Shown in pieces: positions 1-6,678 of a stretch of DNA of 14,322 nt. The position numbers were made by a program, and so were the translations under genes. The DNA lies in the NCBI GenBank assembly GCA_025351985.1, contig JANXUW010000021.1, positions 1 through 14,322 of the forward strand, in the 5' to 3' direction. Position 1 is the first letter of the stretch. Every line of letters begins with the position of its first letter. The DNA is from Pseudolysobacter sp. Its GTDB lineage: Bacteria; Pseudomonadota; Gammaproteobacteria; Xanthomonadales; Rhodanobacteraceae. Below the pieces are notes generated by a model, which was given only the letters and a program-made list of their open reading frames with translations, did not search any database and was not told the origin of the DNA.

Positions 1-535
1 TGGCGCGCGCGATCATGCTCTGCGCGCCCTGTCCAGAATCGTCTTTGCGATTGGCCAGCAATTTTCTTCACTGAGGTTCAGCGCTAATCAGGTGGCGGCT
101 TCAGCGTCTGCTAATGTATCGAAGCATGGTTCCGAGTAATCCACATGGTTTTGCGTGCAGAATTGCCAGACCGTGGACGTGGCATTCGCAGGATTTGGCA
201 ACCCCAAGGAAAGTATGACCCAGATAAAAGCCAGTATGCTGAGGCGCGAACACAGTGCGAACATAAACTCCCCAATCGATCAGAATCATATTTCTGGACA
301 CCACAAGAGTGTCACCAGTGTTTGAATAGTCTGACATGGATTGGCAGCGTTCCGAGCATAGCCGACCGGAAGCCGGCACGGACATGTGCCGTTCTTCGTT
401 ATCGGTAGACGTCTGGGCGTCCAAAAGCTCGCCGGTATCATCGACCGAATCGAAACTTCGATCGGCCGACAACACGCGGAGCAATCCTCGACATAACCCT
501 GTGCGCAGTTGGATCAACAGTTACGGGTTACACCG
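1..535. other. Stretch without a supportable gene
   Basis: Several frames are open for 60 to 140 codons here, including a minus-strand frame at 101-517 and a plus-strand frame at 145-408. They overlap each other, give unnatural residue mixtures rich in Cys, Arg and Ser, and show no domain I recognise. Part of it (about 190-350) looks more AT-rich than the neighbouring genes, which would fit decayed or transferred DNA. A frame open from the window edge to the TAA at 137-139 could be the tail of a plus-strand gene, but I cannot support it. The only clear structure is the inverted repeat at 445-465, listed separately. Confidence 0.4.
445..465. repeat. Short perfect inverted repeat downstream of the beta-propeller gene
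   Basis: ATCGAA and TTCGAT are separated by two bases and flanked by CCG and CGG, with a single bulged A on one side. This can fold into a stem of nine pairs. It lies about 70 to 90 bases past the stop of the minus-strand propeller gene, so it could help end that transcript. No T tract follows on the minus strand, so it is not a standard intrinsic terminator. Confidence 0.3.
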
Positions 536-1594
536 TTAATCCTGCAACACCAAGATGCTGAAACTGTTCGGCAGCAACGGCGCACGCGGATGCGCTTGCT
601 CGGGCGTTGCCGGCGGGGTGGGGCCGAAATCTGCGGCGGCGAGATAAATACGATGTGTAGTTTGATCGAGTGCCATCGTGCGCGCGCTTTTCTGCGTCGG
701 TGTGTTGGACAGCACTTTGTAATGATCGCGATCGATCTGCTGGATGATGGTCAAGGTGCCGTCTTCGCCGTTGGAGCTCAGCACGAGTTTGCGTTCGATG
801 TCGAATGCGGCGGCGTCCGGACCTTTGCCGATCGGCACGGTCGCGATGTGTTTGCCGGACTGCGCGTCGGTCACGACCAGGTGGCCGTTCTGGCAGGTGG
901 AAAACAGTCGCTGCTGCTGGATGTCGAGCGCCAGTCCGGTCGGCTCTTCGCAGTCGGGCAGTTTCCAGGTGCTTGTCACTTTTGCGGTTTTGGCATCGAT
1001 GGCGGTGAGTTCGGCGGTGTCTTCGATATTGACGAAGATGCGGCCCTTGCCGTCAGCGGCGGCGAACTCGGGTTTGCCGTTTACCGGAATGGTGGCGACG
1101 ACTTTTGCGCTGTGCACATCGATCACGCTGATGTCCTCGCTGCGTCCGTTGAAAGTGAACACACGCTGGCTCGCAGCATCGAACAGGATCGCGTCGGGAT
1201 TGTGGCCGCTGATCGCGATCGTGCGCGTGGGTTTCAGTGTGGCCAGATCGAACTCGGTGACGCTGTCGGCGCGGCCGTTGCTGGTGTAACCCTTGCCCAA
1301 TTCCGGCGCGAGCGCGATGCCGTGCACACCGGCGGTATCGGCGATCGTGCCGATCAGTTTGCCGTCGCGCGTATCCATCACCAGCACGCGATCGCTGCGG
1401 CTGATAAACAGGCGATGGCCGGCGGCATCCGCGCTCAGATAATCCCAGCCGCCATCACCACCGAGGTTGTAGCGGGTGAGGGTCGGAGACGCCGGTGACG
1501 CCGGTGACGCCGGTGGTGCAATGGCCGTTACGCCTGCGACAGCATTGCCAGCAAAACCGACTGACAGCAAAAAAATACCGATTGAGTTGCGCAT
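536..1594 (-). CDS. Secreted YncE-like beta-propeller protein (YVTN family)
   Basis: This 352-residue protein starts with a signal peptide: MRNS, a hydrophobic run to about residue 20, and a likely cleavage after NAVA. It is followed by an Ala-Ser-Pro linker and then repeated propeller blades to the end. Typical blade signatures are visible, such as VLVMDTRDGKLIGTI, VTEFDLATLKPTRTI, ISVIDVHSAKVVATI and LVVTDAQSGKHIATV: a beta strand, an Asp-x-x-Thr/Ser-Gly/Ala turn, then another strand. The family is periplasmic and generally lacks a known reaction. Its members are thought to bind ligands or partners. The start at 1594 is supported by GGAG seven bases upstream. An RND-pump C-terminal scrap ends only 42 bases upstream, suggesting the gene was once the last cistron of a pump operon, so an accessory role in efflux is an inference. 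Identification of the fold is firm; the function is unknown. Confidence 0.88.
   Translation of the reverse strand: MRNSIGIFLLSVGFAGNAVAGVTAIAPPASPASPASPTLTRYNLGGDGGWDYLSADAAGHRLFISRSDRVLVMDTRDGKLIGTIADTAGVHGIALAPELGKGYTSNGRADSVTEFDLATLKPTRTIAISGHNPDAILFDAASQRVFTFNGRSEDISVIDVHSAKVVATIPVNGKPEFAAADGKGRIFVNIEDTAELTAIDAKTAKVTSTWKLPDCEEPTGLALDIQQQRLFSTCQNGHLVVTDAQSGKHIATVPIGKGPDAAAFDIERKLVLSSNGEDGTLTIIQQIDRDHYKVLSNTPTQKSARTMALDQTTHRIYLAAADFGPTPPATPEQAHPRAPLLPNSFSILVLQD
1488..1514 (-). repeat. Three tandem 9-bp repeats coding for an Ala-Ser-Pro linker
   Basis: The unit GACGCCGGT occurs three times in a row, with one diverged neighbour. On the minus strand it falls just after the signal peptide of the propeller protein, encoding the ASP repeats in the linker that precedes the first blade. 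The nine-base period keeps the frame, so copy-number change would lengthen or shorten the linker without breaking the gene. Confidence 0.75.
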
Positions 1595-1636
1595 GAAAAA
1601 CTCCGTTGATAGAGAACCAGAAAGACTGTGTAACGA

Positions 1637-1774
1637 TCAGGCACGCGCTGTTTTCGACAACAACGTATACAGCGGCAGCATCAGCAACGCTACCAACGGC
1701 ACCGCAAAAATCAGGCTGGCGACAATGCTGATCGCGAGCGGTTGTTGCATCGACGCGTCCGTTCCTACCCGCAT
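1637..1774 (-). pseudogene. Orphan C-terminal fragment of an RND efflux pump
   Basis: From the ATG at 1774 the frame reads GTDASMQQPLAISIVASLIF and continues through a hydrophobic helix to a stop at 1637. This matches the last transmembrane segment of the complete RND pump in this window (its residues 971-1015, MQQPLAIAIIAGLL). About 15 of 24 residues are identical from the shared MQQPLAI onward. Upstream of this point the frame stays open to 1900 but loses all resemblance to a pump, so roughly 970 residues are missing. It lies 42 bases before the propeller gene and about 210 bases after the histidine kinase. I read it as the remnant of a paralogous pump gene removed by deletion. A small membrane protein made from this frame is less likely but cannot be excluded. 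Confidence 0.7.
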
Positions 1775-1983
1775 CGCTATATGGCGTTCGCCTCTGCGCA
1801 GCAACAGCGACGGCGCTAATTCAGTACACGGCCGACAAGGCAGCTCCCGGTTTGTGGTTAACTTTCGCCGCTGCCTGCAGTTTTTGCGCAACGCTGGCAA
1901 CTTTTCGTCACAATGCGAGCGGCGTGGCCGCCGTCATTCCGGTGCCTCGTCCGGCACGATGAGGTTGAAGACAGCACTTTTAT

Positions 1984-3345
1984 TCAGACCGATCGGGCCG
2001 CAGGAAATGCAACTGTGACGCGCAGGCCCGGTGTGCAATCGGACAACTGCAAATCCGCATCATGCAGGGCCGCGACCGCAGCGGCCATACTCAAACCCAA
2101 GCCATTGCCCGGAGTGCTGCGACTCGCATCCAGCCGCACGAACCGCTGTAATACTTTTTCGCGCATATCGGCTGGAATACCCGGGCCGTTGTCGCTTACG
2201 GAAATGTTTAACGCCGCAGCCTGGCGTTCGGCGAACAAGGTGACATGGGCACCTTCGGCAGAATGTCGCGTCGCATTTTCAACCAGGTTCGCGAACAATT
2301 GCATCAGCAGCTCGCGGTCGCCGCTCACGAACAAATTCGGTGCGATCCGTTCGGATAGCAGTTGCGATTTTTCCTCAAAAGCGGGTTGGTATACTTCTAC
2401 AATTGTGTGCAACAACTCGCTCAGATCGACAGTGGTAAAACTCGCCCGGCGTGCGCCACTTTCAACTTGCGCGATACGCAAGAGCGCGCTGAAGGTCTGT
2501 AGAATCGCATCGATGGCGGTCAATGTTGTAGCCAGCGTCGCGTGCAGCGCCGTTGCATCCGTTGGACGTTCTTGCGCCAGCTCGAGTCGTTGGCGCAGCC
2601 GCGTTAGCGGCGTGCGCAGATCATGGGCGATGTCGGTCGATACCTGGCGTAATCCGTCCATCAGTATCTGGATGCGATCGAGCATCGCATTCAGGCTGAT
2701 GGCGAGATGATCGAATTCGTCGCCGCTACCGTTCAAGGCGATTCGTCGCTGCAAGTCGCCGCCAATGATGTCACGACTGGTTTGACTCATCCCTTCGATC
2801 CGGCGCAGTACCGACAGGCTCATCGCCGCACCACCGATCAGTACCAGCAGCATCGCCGCGGCGCAGCCCCATAGAAATGAACGTGCGACCGATTCGCTCA
2901 TCTCATAGACCTGGTGCGCGTTCATGCCGATGAACAAATAGGCGCCTTCGCCTGCATCGACGCCCAATCCGCGAATATCGATTTTCCGATACTGCGCCAG
3001 ACGGTTGTCGCCGACCCATTCGCGTATTTCCAGGACGGGATCGAGCCTGGGCAGATTTCCGGCGAGCACCGTTCCGCCGCGATCCTGCAGCAGATAGAAA
3101 AACCCCGGCGATTGCTCGGTGGATTTCTGCACGATGCGGCGCAGGCTGTCGAGGCTGCTGTCGGATGCGCCATTGCGCAGCTCCTTGATCTCGGCCGCGA
3201 CGGTGATATCGATCTGATGCTGCATGAAATGCGTGGTCGACCAGAAAATCATGGCAAACAACAACAGAAAACTCACGCCGGTCAAACCCGCGTAAAGCAG
3301 CGTCAGGCGAAAACTCGACGTCCGGAATAGTCTAGGCAGATTCAC
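1984..3345 (-). CDS. Membrane sensor histidine kinase of an envelope or efflux two-component system
   Basis: This 453-residue protein has the standard kinase layout. TM1 is at about 15-37, a periplasmic sensor domain of about 115 residues follows, TM2 is at about 156-180, and HAMP at about 180-232. The HisKA box is STDIAHDLRTPLTRL with phospho-acceptor His241. The ATPase domain has N box LVENATRHS (Asn357), G1 DNGPGI (385-390), an F box RFVR and G2 GNGLGLSM. It starts with GTG at 3345, inside the last codons of the response regulator (14-bp overlap), so translation is probably coupled. All catalytic motifs look intact. The sensor domain is unlike anything I can name, so the ligand is unknown. 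Divergence from a pump operon suggests it senses a pump substrate or the envelope stress it causes. Metal-sensing relatives such as CusS and CzcS are possible but not shown. Confidence 0.93.
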   Translation of the reverse strand: MNLPRLFRTSSFRLTLLYAGLTGVSFLLLFAMIFWSTTHFMQHQIDITVAAEIKELRNGASDSSLDSLRRIVQKSTEQSPGFFYLLQDRGGTVLAGNLPRLDPVLEIREWVGDNRLAQYRKIDIRGLGVDAGEGAYLFIGMNAHQVYEMSESVARSFLWGCAAAMLLVLIGGAAMSLSVLRRIEGMSQTSRDIIGGDLQRRIALNGSGDEFDHLAISLNAMLDRIQILMDGLRQVSTDIAHDLRTPLTRLRQRLELAQERPTDATALHATLATTLTAIDAILQTFSALLRIAQVESGARRASFTTVDLSELLHTIVEVYQPAFEEKSQLLSERIAPNLFVSGDRELLMQLFANLVENATRHSAEGAHVTLFAERQAAALNISVSDNGPGIPADMREKVLQRFVRLDASRSTPGNGLGLSMAAAVAALHDADLQLSDCTPGLRVTVAFPAARSV

Positions 3346-4009
3346 GCAAACAGTATCCCGCGCCGCGCACGGTATGGATCAATGCCGTGTCATGGGTTTT
3401 GTCGATCTTGCCGCGCAAACGACTGATGTGACTTTCGACCACATTCGTGTGCGGGTCGAAATGAAAATCCCAGACCTGTTCGAGCAGCATCGTGCGCGTG
3501 ACGACTTGGCCGGCGTGACGCATCAGGAATTCAAGCAGACGAAATTCACGCGGCTGCAGCTCGATGCTCCGGCCGGCGCGCTGCACACTGCGCGCCAGCA
3601 AATCCATTTCCAGATCCGCCACCTGCAATGTCGTATCGGTAGCGGTACGACGTGGCCGTCGGCCCAGCGCTGCAACGCGAGCGGCCAGCTCGGAAAATGC
3701 GAATGGCTTCACCAGATAATCGTCGGCGCCTGCATTCAGGCCATTAACGCGATCATCGATGCCGCCAAGCGTTGTCAGAAACAGCACCGGGGTTTCGATG
3801 CCGCCGGTGCGCAAGGTACGCACGAGCGTCATGCCGTCGAGTCCCGGCAGCATGCGATCGACGATGAGAAGATCCCAGTCTTGTCCGGTCGCCTGAAACA
3901 GTCCGTCGCGTCCATCACGCGCCGTCGCGATGCTGTGCCCCGACTCGTGCAGACCTTGCATGACGTAGACCGCTGTTTCGGCGTCGTCTTCGATGAGGAG
4001 AATTCTCAC
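3332..4009 (-). CDS. OmpR/PhoB-family response regulator
   Basis: This is a receiver domain plus a winged-helix DNA-binding domain. I prefer the GTG at 4009 (225 residues), which gives the usual family opening RILLIEDD and puts the phospho-acceptor at Asp51 (LLIVDRMLPGLDG), with Thr79 and Lys101 (YLVKPF) at the other conserved sites. A GAGA about ten bases upstream fits this start. A TTG at 4018 would add only three residues. The C-terminal half (about 125-222) has the PhoB-type pattern: LQPREFRLLEFLMRH, the recognition helix near HTNVVESHISRLRGKI, and the wing ending in VRGAGYCL. The gene is co-transcribed with the overlapping kinase. The likely targets are its own promoter and the divergent pump operon. 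CusR/CopR-like metal regulators have the same architecture, but the signal cannot be read from the sequence. Confidence 0.93.
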   Translation of the reverse strand: MRILLIEDDAETAVYVMQGLHESGHSIATARDGRDGLFQATGQDWDLLIVDRMLPGLDGMTLVRTLRTGGIETPVLFLTTLGGIDDRVNGLNAGADDYLVKPFAFSELAARVAALGRRPRRTATDTTLQVADLEMDLLARSVQRAGRSIELQPREFRLLEFLMRHAGQVVTRTMLLEQVWDFHFDPHTNVVESHISRLRGKIDKTHDTALIHTVRGAGYCLRESA

Positions 4010-4053
4010 TGCTGGCAAATCTCGTTGGAAATTCTGCGTTTGAGCGTTTTGTC

Positions 4054-4079
4054 GTCATCCCCGTTTTGCTGGGAATGAC
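4054..4079. repeat. REP-like palindrome of the GTCATTCCC type
   Basis: GTCATCCCC and GGGAATGAC form nine-base arms with one mismatch around an 8-base loop. Imperfect palindromes built on GTCATTCCC are common intergenic repeats in Xanthomonadales and some other proteobacteria. It lies in the divergent gap just upstream of the response regulator, so it would fall in the 5' leader or promoter of that gene. Confidence 0.5.
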
Positions 4080-4149
4080 AGGGTTGGAAACTTCGGTGTG
4101 TGCAACTCATCTAGAACGATCTGTATGCGGCGGTCAAGTTGTGAAACGG

Positions 4150-4189
4150 TAATGTTGCGGCCACGATGCGACAAAGTGCCGTAACATAA
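4150..4189. promoter_or_regulatory. Inverted repeat in front of the efflux operon, possible regulator site
   Basis: TAATGTTGCGG (4150-4160) and CCGTAACATAA (4179-4189) match as inverted arms at 9 of 11 positions, separated by 18 bases. The second arm ends ten bases before the ATG of the outer-membrane factor gene. OmpR-type regulators bind paired half-sites near the -35 region, so this pair is a candidate operator for the divergent response regulator. No convincing -35/-10 pair or Shine-Dalgarno is visible for the first pump gene, so the transcript start is uncertain and a very short leader is possible. Confidence 0.3.
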
Positions 4190-4198
4190 CTTATCACT

Positions 4199-5563
4199 AT
4201 GGTTACTCCGGTTAGTCTTCATTTGTCCATTTCCCGCGCTGCGCTTGCATGTGCATTATGCGCATTATCCGCTTGCGCAACTTACACACCACGCCCGCTT
4301 GATACGCGCGCTGCAGCGAAAACCGATGTCACCGAACTGCGCCACGAAGGGCCATGGCCGGCGCGACTCAGCATTGTCGATATCGAACGCTTGGCGTTGG
4401 ACAACAACCCCGAGCTGATTGCCGCACGCACGCAGCGTGGCTTGTCGCAGGCGCAGTTGCGTATCGCCGGAACCCTGCCCAATCCGGTGTTCAACGCGGG
4501 GTATCAGGATGTGCTGAGCGGACCGGGCACATTCGCGGCGCTCGCGGCGGGACTGACACAGGATCTGAAAGCACTGGTCACGCTTTCGTCCAGACGCCAT
4601 GCTGCACAGAAATCGGCGCAGTCGGTGGATGCGACGATTCTCTGGCAGGAGTGGCAGACCGTCGGCAAGGCAAGGCTTTCTGCGGTAGATCTGGTCGAAG
4701 GCGACAAGCAGCTCGCTTTATTGCGCTTCAATGCAAAACTATGGCGCGACCGCATCGATCGCGGTCGCCAGGCGCTTGCGCAAGGCGATGCGACGCTGGC
4801 GACGCTGACGCCAGATATTGCCGCCAGTTCCGATGCGCAAAAAATGGTCGACGATTTCTCACGCCAGCAACAGACGCGGCGACGCGATTTGAATCTTTTG
4901 CTTGGCCTGACACCACAAGTGACGCTGGCGCTAGTCGACGATCTCGCCGTGCCTGCGCTGGATGCCGATGCGATCCTCGCACAATTGCCCGGCATAGCTG
5001 ATCGGCGGCCCGACTTGATCGCGCTGCAACTCGGCTATCAAGCGCAGGAAGAAAAAGTGCGTGGCGCAATTCTCGCGCAGTTCCCGCTGTTTTCGTTTGG
5101 TTACAGCTATGGCCGCGATACCAGCAACGTGCGCACGCTGGGCCCCCAGGTAACGATGGATTTGCCGGTATTCGATCGCAACCAGGGCAACATCACGCAA
5201 GAGCAGGCAACGCGCGAACAACTCCATGCCGAGTTCAACGCTCGGCTGCTCGCAGCGAAGTTCGAAGTCGAAGCGTTACTCGCTGATCAGAAAACGCTGC
5301 AAGACCAACTCGCCAGCAAACACGAGTTGATTGCTGCATTGGAGCCCATCGTCACGCGCGCGGAAAGCGCCTACCGCAACGGCGACATCGACGCGCGAAG
5401 TTATGTCGATCTCGTCGCCACGCGCAACACGAAACAACAGGAAATCCTTGCGATGCAACTGGTGCTCCTGGAGCAGCAAATAGCCATCGCCACACTGGTT
5501 GGCGCGGGTATGCCAACTGTGACTTTGGCTGATACACAGAAGAACCTGGAGACGAAGCCATGA
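4199..5563 (+). CDS. TolC/CusC-like outer-membrane efflux lipoprotein
   Basis: This 454-residue outer-membrane factor forms the exit duct of a tripartite pump. Residues 14-26 are a lipoprotein signal with lipobox LSAC, lipidated at Cys26. The mature part has two helical repeats typical of the family. The first begins at LSIVDIERLALDNNPELIAA (about 57-76), with PNPVFNAGY forming the start of its barrel strand. The second begins at RRPDLIALQLGYQAQEEKV and continues to FGYSYG. The 4199 ATG is the first start after an in-frame stop at 4187-4189. No clear ribosome site precedes it. The stop codon overlaps the next gene start as ATGA, so the operon is translationally coupled. Length and motifs fit an intact CusC/CzcC/NodT-type factor. 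Confidence 0.92.
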   Translation: MVTPVSLHLSISRAALACALCALSACATYTPRPLDTRAAAKTDVTELRHEGPWPARLSIVDIERLALDNNPELIAARTQRGLSQAQLRIAGTLPNPVFNAGYQDVLSGPGTFAALAAGLTQDLKALVTLSSRRHAAQKSAQSVDATILWQEWQTVGKARLSAVDLVEGDKQLALLRFNAKLWRDRIDRGRQALAQGDATLATLTPDIAASSDAQKMVDDFSRQQQTRRRDLNLLLGLTPQVTLALVDDLAVPALDADAILAQLPGIADRRPDLIALQLGYQAQEEKVRGAILAQFPLFSFGYSYGRDTSNVRTLGPQVTMDLPVFDRNQGNITQEQATREQLHAEFNARLLAAKFEVEALLADQKTLQDQLASKHELIAALEPIVTRAESAYRNGDIDARSYVDLVATRNTKQQEILAMQLVLLEQQIAIATLVGAGMPTVTLADTQKNLETKP

Positions 5564-6678
5564 AATCCCGAACCCGATTCGTCCTGCTTGCCAGTGTGCT
5601 TGTCAGCATCACGGCGGGCGTGATGGTTTCCTCGGCGCTGGGCGCCGCCGCAGATGACACTAAAGCCGAGGCGGCCAGCGTACTGGTCGAAACCAAATCG
5701 GTGCAGCAAGGCGAGATCGCCGATCGGTTGATTGCTTACGGCAGCGCCGTTCCGGCGATCAATGCGAGCATGAGCATGAGCGTGCAGGCCGAGGGTCGCG
5801 TCATGCGCATCCTGGCCACTCCCGGCGAAGCCGTGCACACGGGGCAGACCCTGCTCGAGTTTCATCTGTCTGCCGCGGCCAGCAGCACTTACAGCCAGGC
5901 CGTTTCCGCACTCAAGCTAGCGCGTGAGGAGCAGATTCGAACCGTGCGTTTGCTTGAACAGCAACTTGCCACGCGCGAGCAGAAGGCATTGGCCGACAAG
6001 GCCGCAAGCGATGCGCAGAACGCGCTTGATGCGCTCGAACATGAAACCGGGGGTAAGCCGCAGCAGACCTTGACCGCACCGTTCGACGGCGTAGTCGCCA
6101 CGATACCGGTCGCGCAAGGCGATCGCATCGCAGCCGGCGCGACGTTGCTCACACTCACGCGCACCAACGGGCTGGTCGTCACTGTCGGCATCGAGCCGAG
6201 CGAACGCGGGCGTTTAAAATTGGGACAAGACGTAGAAGTGGAATCGCTTGGCGACGCAGCGGTCAAGCACATGGGCAAGCTTGCGCGCATCGATCGCAGC
6301 CTGAATCCGAAAACCCGTCTGGTCGATGCGGATATCGCCATTGCGGACGAGATGCTGCAAGGCGACGCGTTTCGTGCCGGCATCGAGGTCGGTCAGTTGC
6401 GGGGCTGGCTGGTGCCGCGCGACGCAGTGCTCGATGACGACGAAGGCGCATATCTGTTCCAGGTCGATGGCAGCAAGGCGGTCCGCGTAAACGTCAAACG
6501 CATCGGCAGGGACGAGGAAACCGCCGTCGTCGACGGTCCGCTGGATGTGCGGCGCGAGGTCGTCTTGCTTGGCAACTATCAACTCGAAAACGGCATGGCC
6601 GTGCGCAAGACGCCAGCGGAAAAAGACAAGGAAGACGTCGCCAAGGACAAAAAAACGCCGAGCGAAAAGAAACCATGA
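5560..6678 (+). CDS. Periplasmic adaptor (membrane fusion) subunit of the RND pump
   Basis: This 372-residue HlyD/AcrA/CusB-type adaptor bridges the inner-membrane pump and the outer-membrane duct. A signal peptide covers about residues 1-29 and ends near SSALGA. The barrel-sandwich (lipoyl-like) half-motifs are GRVMRILATPGEAVHTGQTL (about 76-95) and APFDGVVATIPVAQGDRIAA (about 170-190). Between them is a short alpha hairpin rich in Ala, Glu and Gln. Beta-barrel and membrane-proximal segments follow (GWLVPRDAVL at about 285). The last 20 residues form a Lys/Glu/Asp tail with no predicted fold. GGAG lies about eight bases before the ATG. Both ends overlap neighbours by four bases. There is no Met- or His-rich N-terminal metal-binding segment like that of CusB or CzcB, so a metal role is not shown. 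Confidence 0.92.
   Translation: MKSRTRFVLLASVLVSITAGVMVSSALGAAADDTKAEAASVLVETKSVQQGEIADRLIAYGSAVPAINASMSMSVQAEGRVMRILATPGEAVHTGQTLLEFHLSAAASSTYSQAVSALKLAREEQIRTVRLLEQQLATREQKALADKAASDAQNALDALEHETGGKPQQTLTAPFDGVVATIPVAQGDRIAAGATLLTLTRTNGLVVTVGIEPSERGRLKLGQDVEVESLGDAAVKHMGKLARIDRSLNPKTRLVDADIAIADEMLQGDAFRAGIEVGQLRGWLVPRDAVLDDDEGAYLFQVDGSKAVRVNVKRIGRDEETAVVDGPLDVRREVVLLGNYQLENGMAVRKTPAEKDKEDVAKDKKTPSEKKP

Noticed and set aside
509..1498. A 329-codon open frame on the plus strand
   Set aside because: It is the antisense of the beta-propeller gene, whose minus-strand product has a signal peptide and blade repeats. The plus-strand product has no recognisable pattern.
1942..1957. Possible terminator after the kinase (GTGCC and GGCAC arms)
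   Set aside because: Only five pairs with a six-base loop and no T tract on the minus strand. It is too weak to call.
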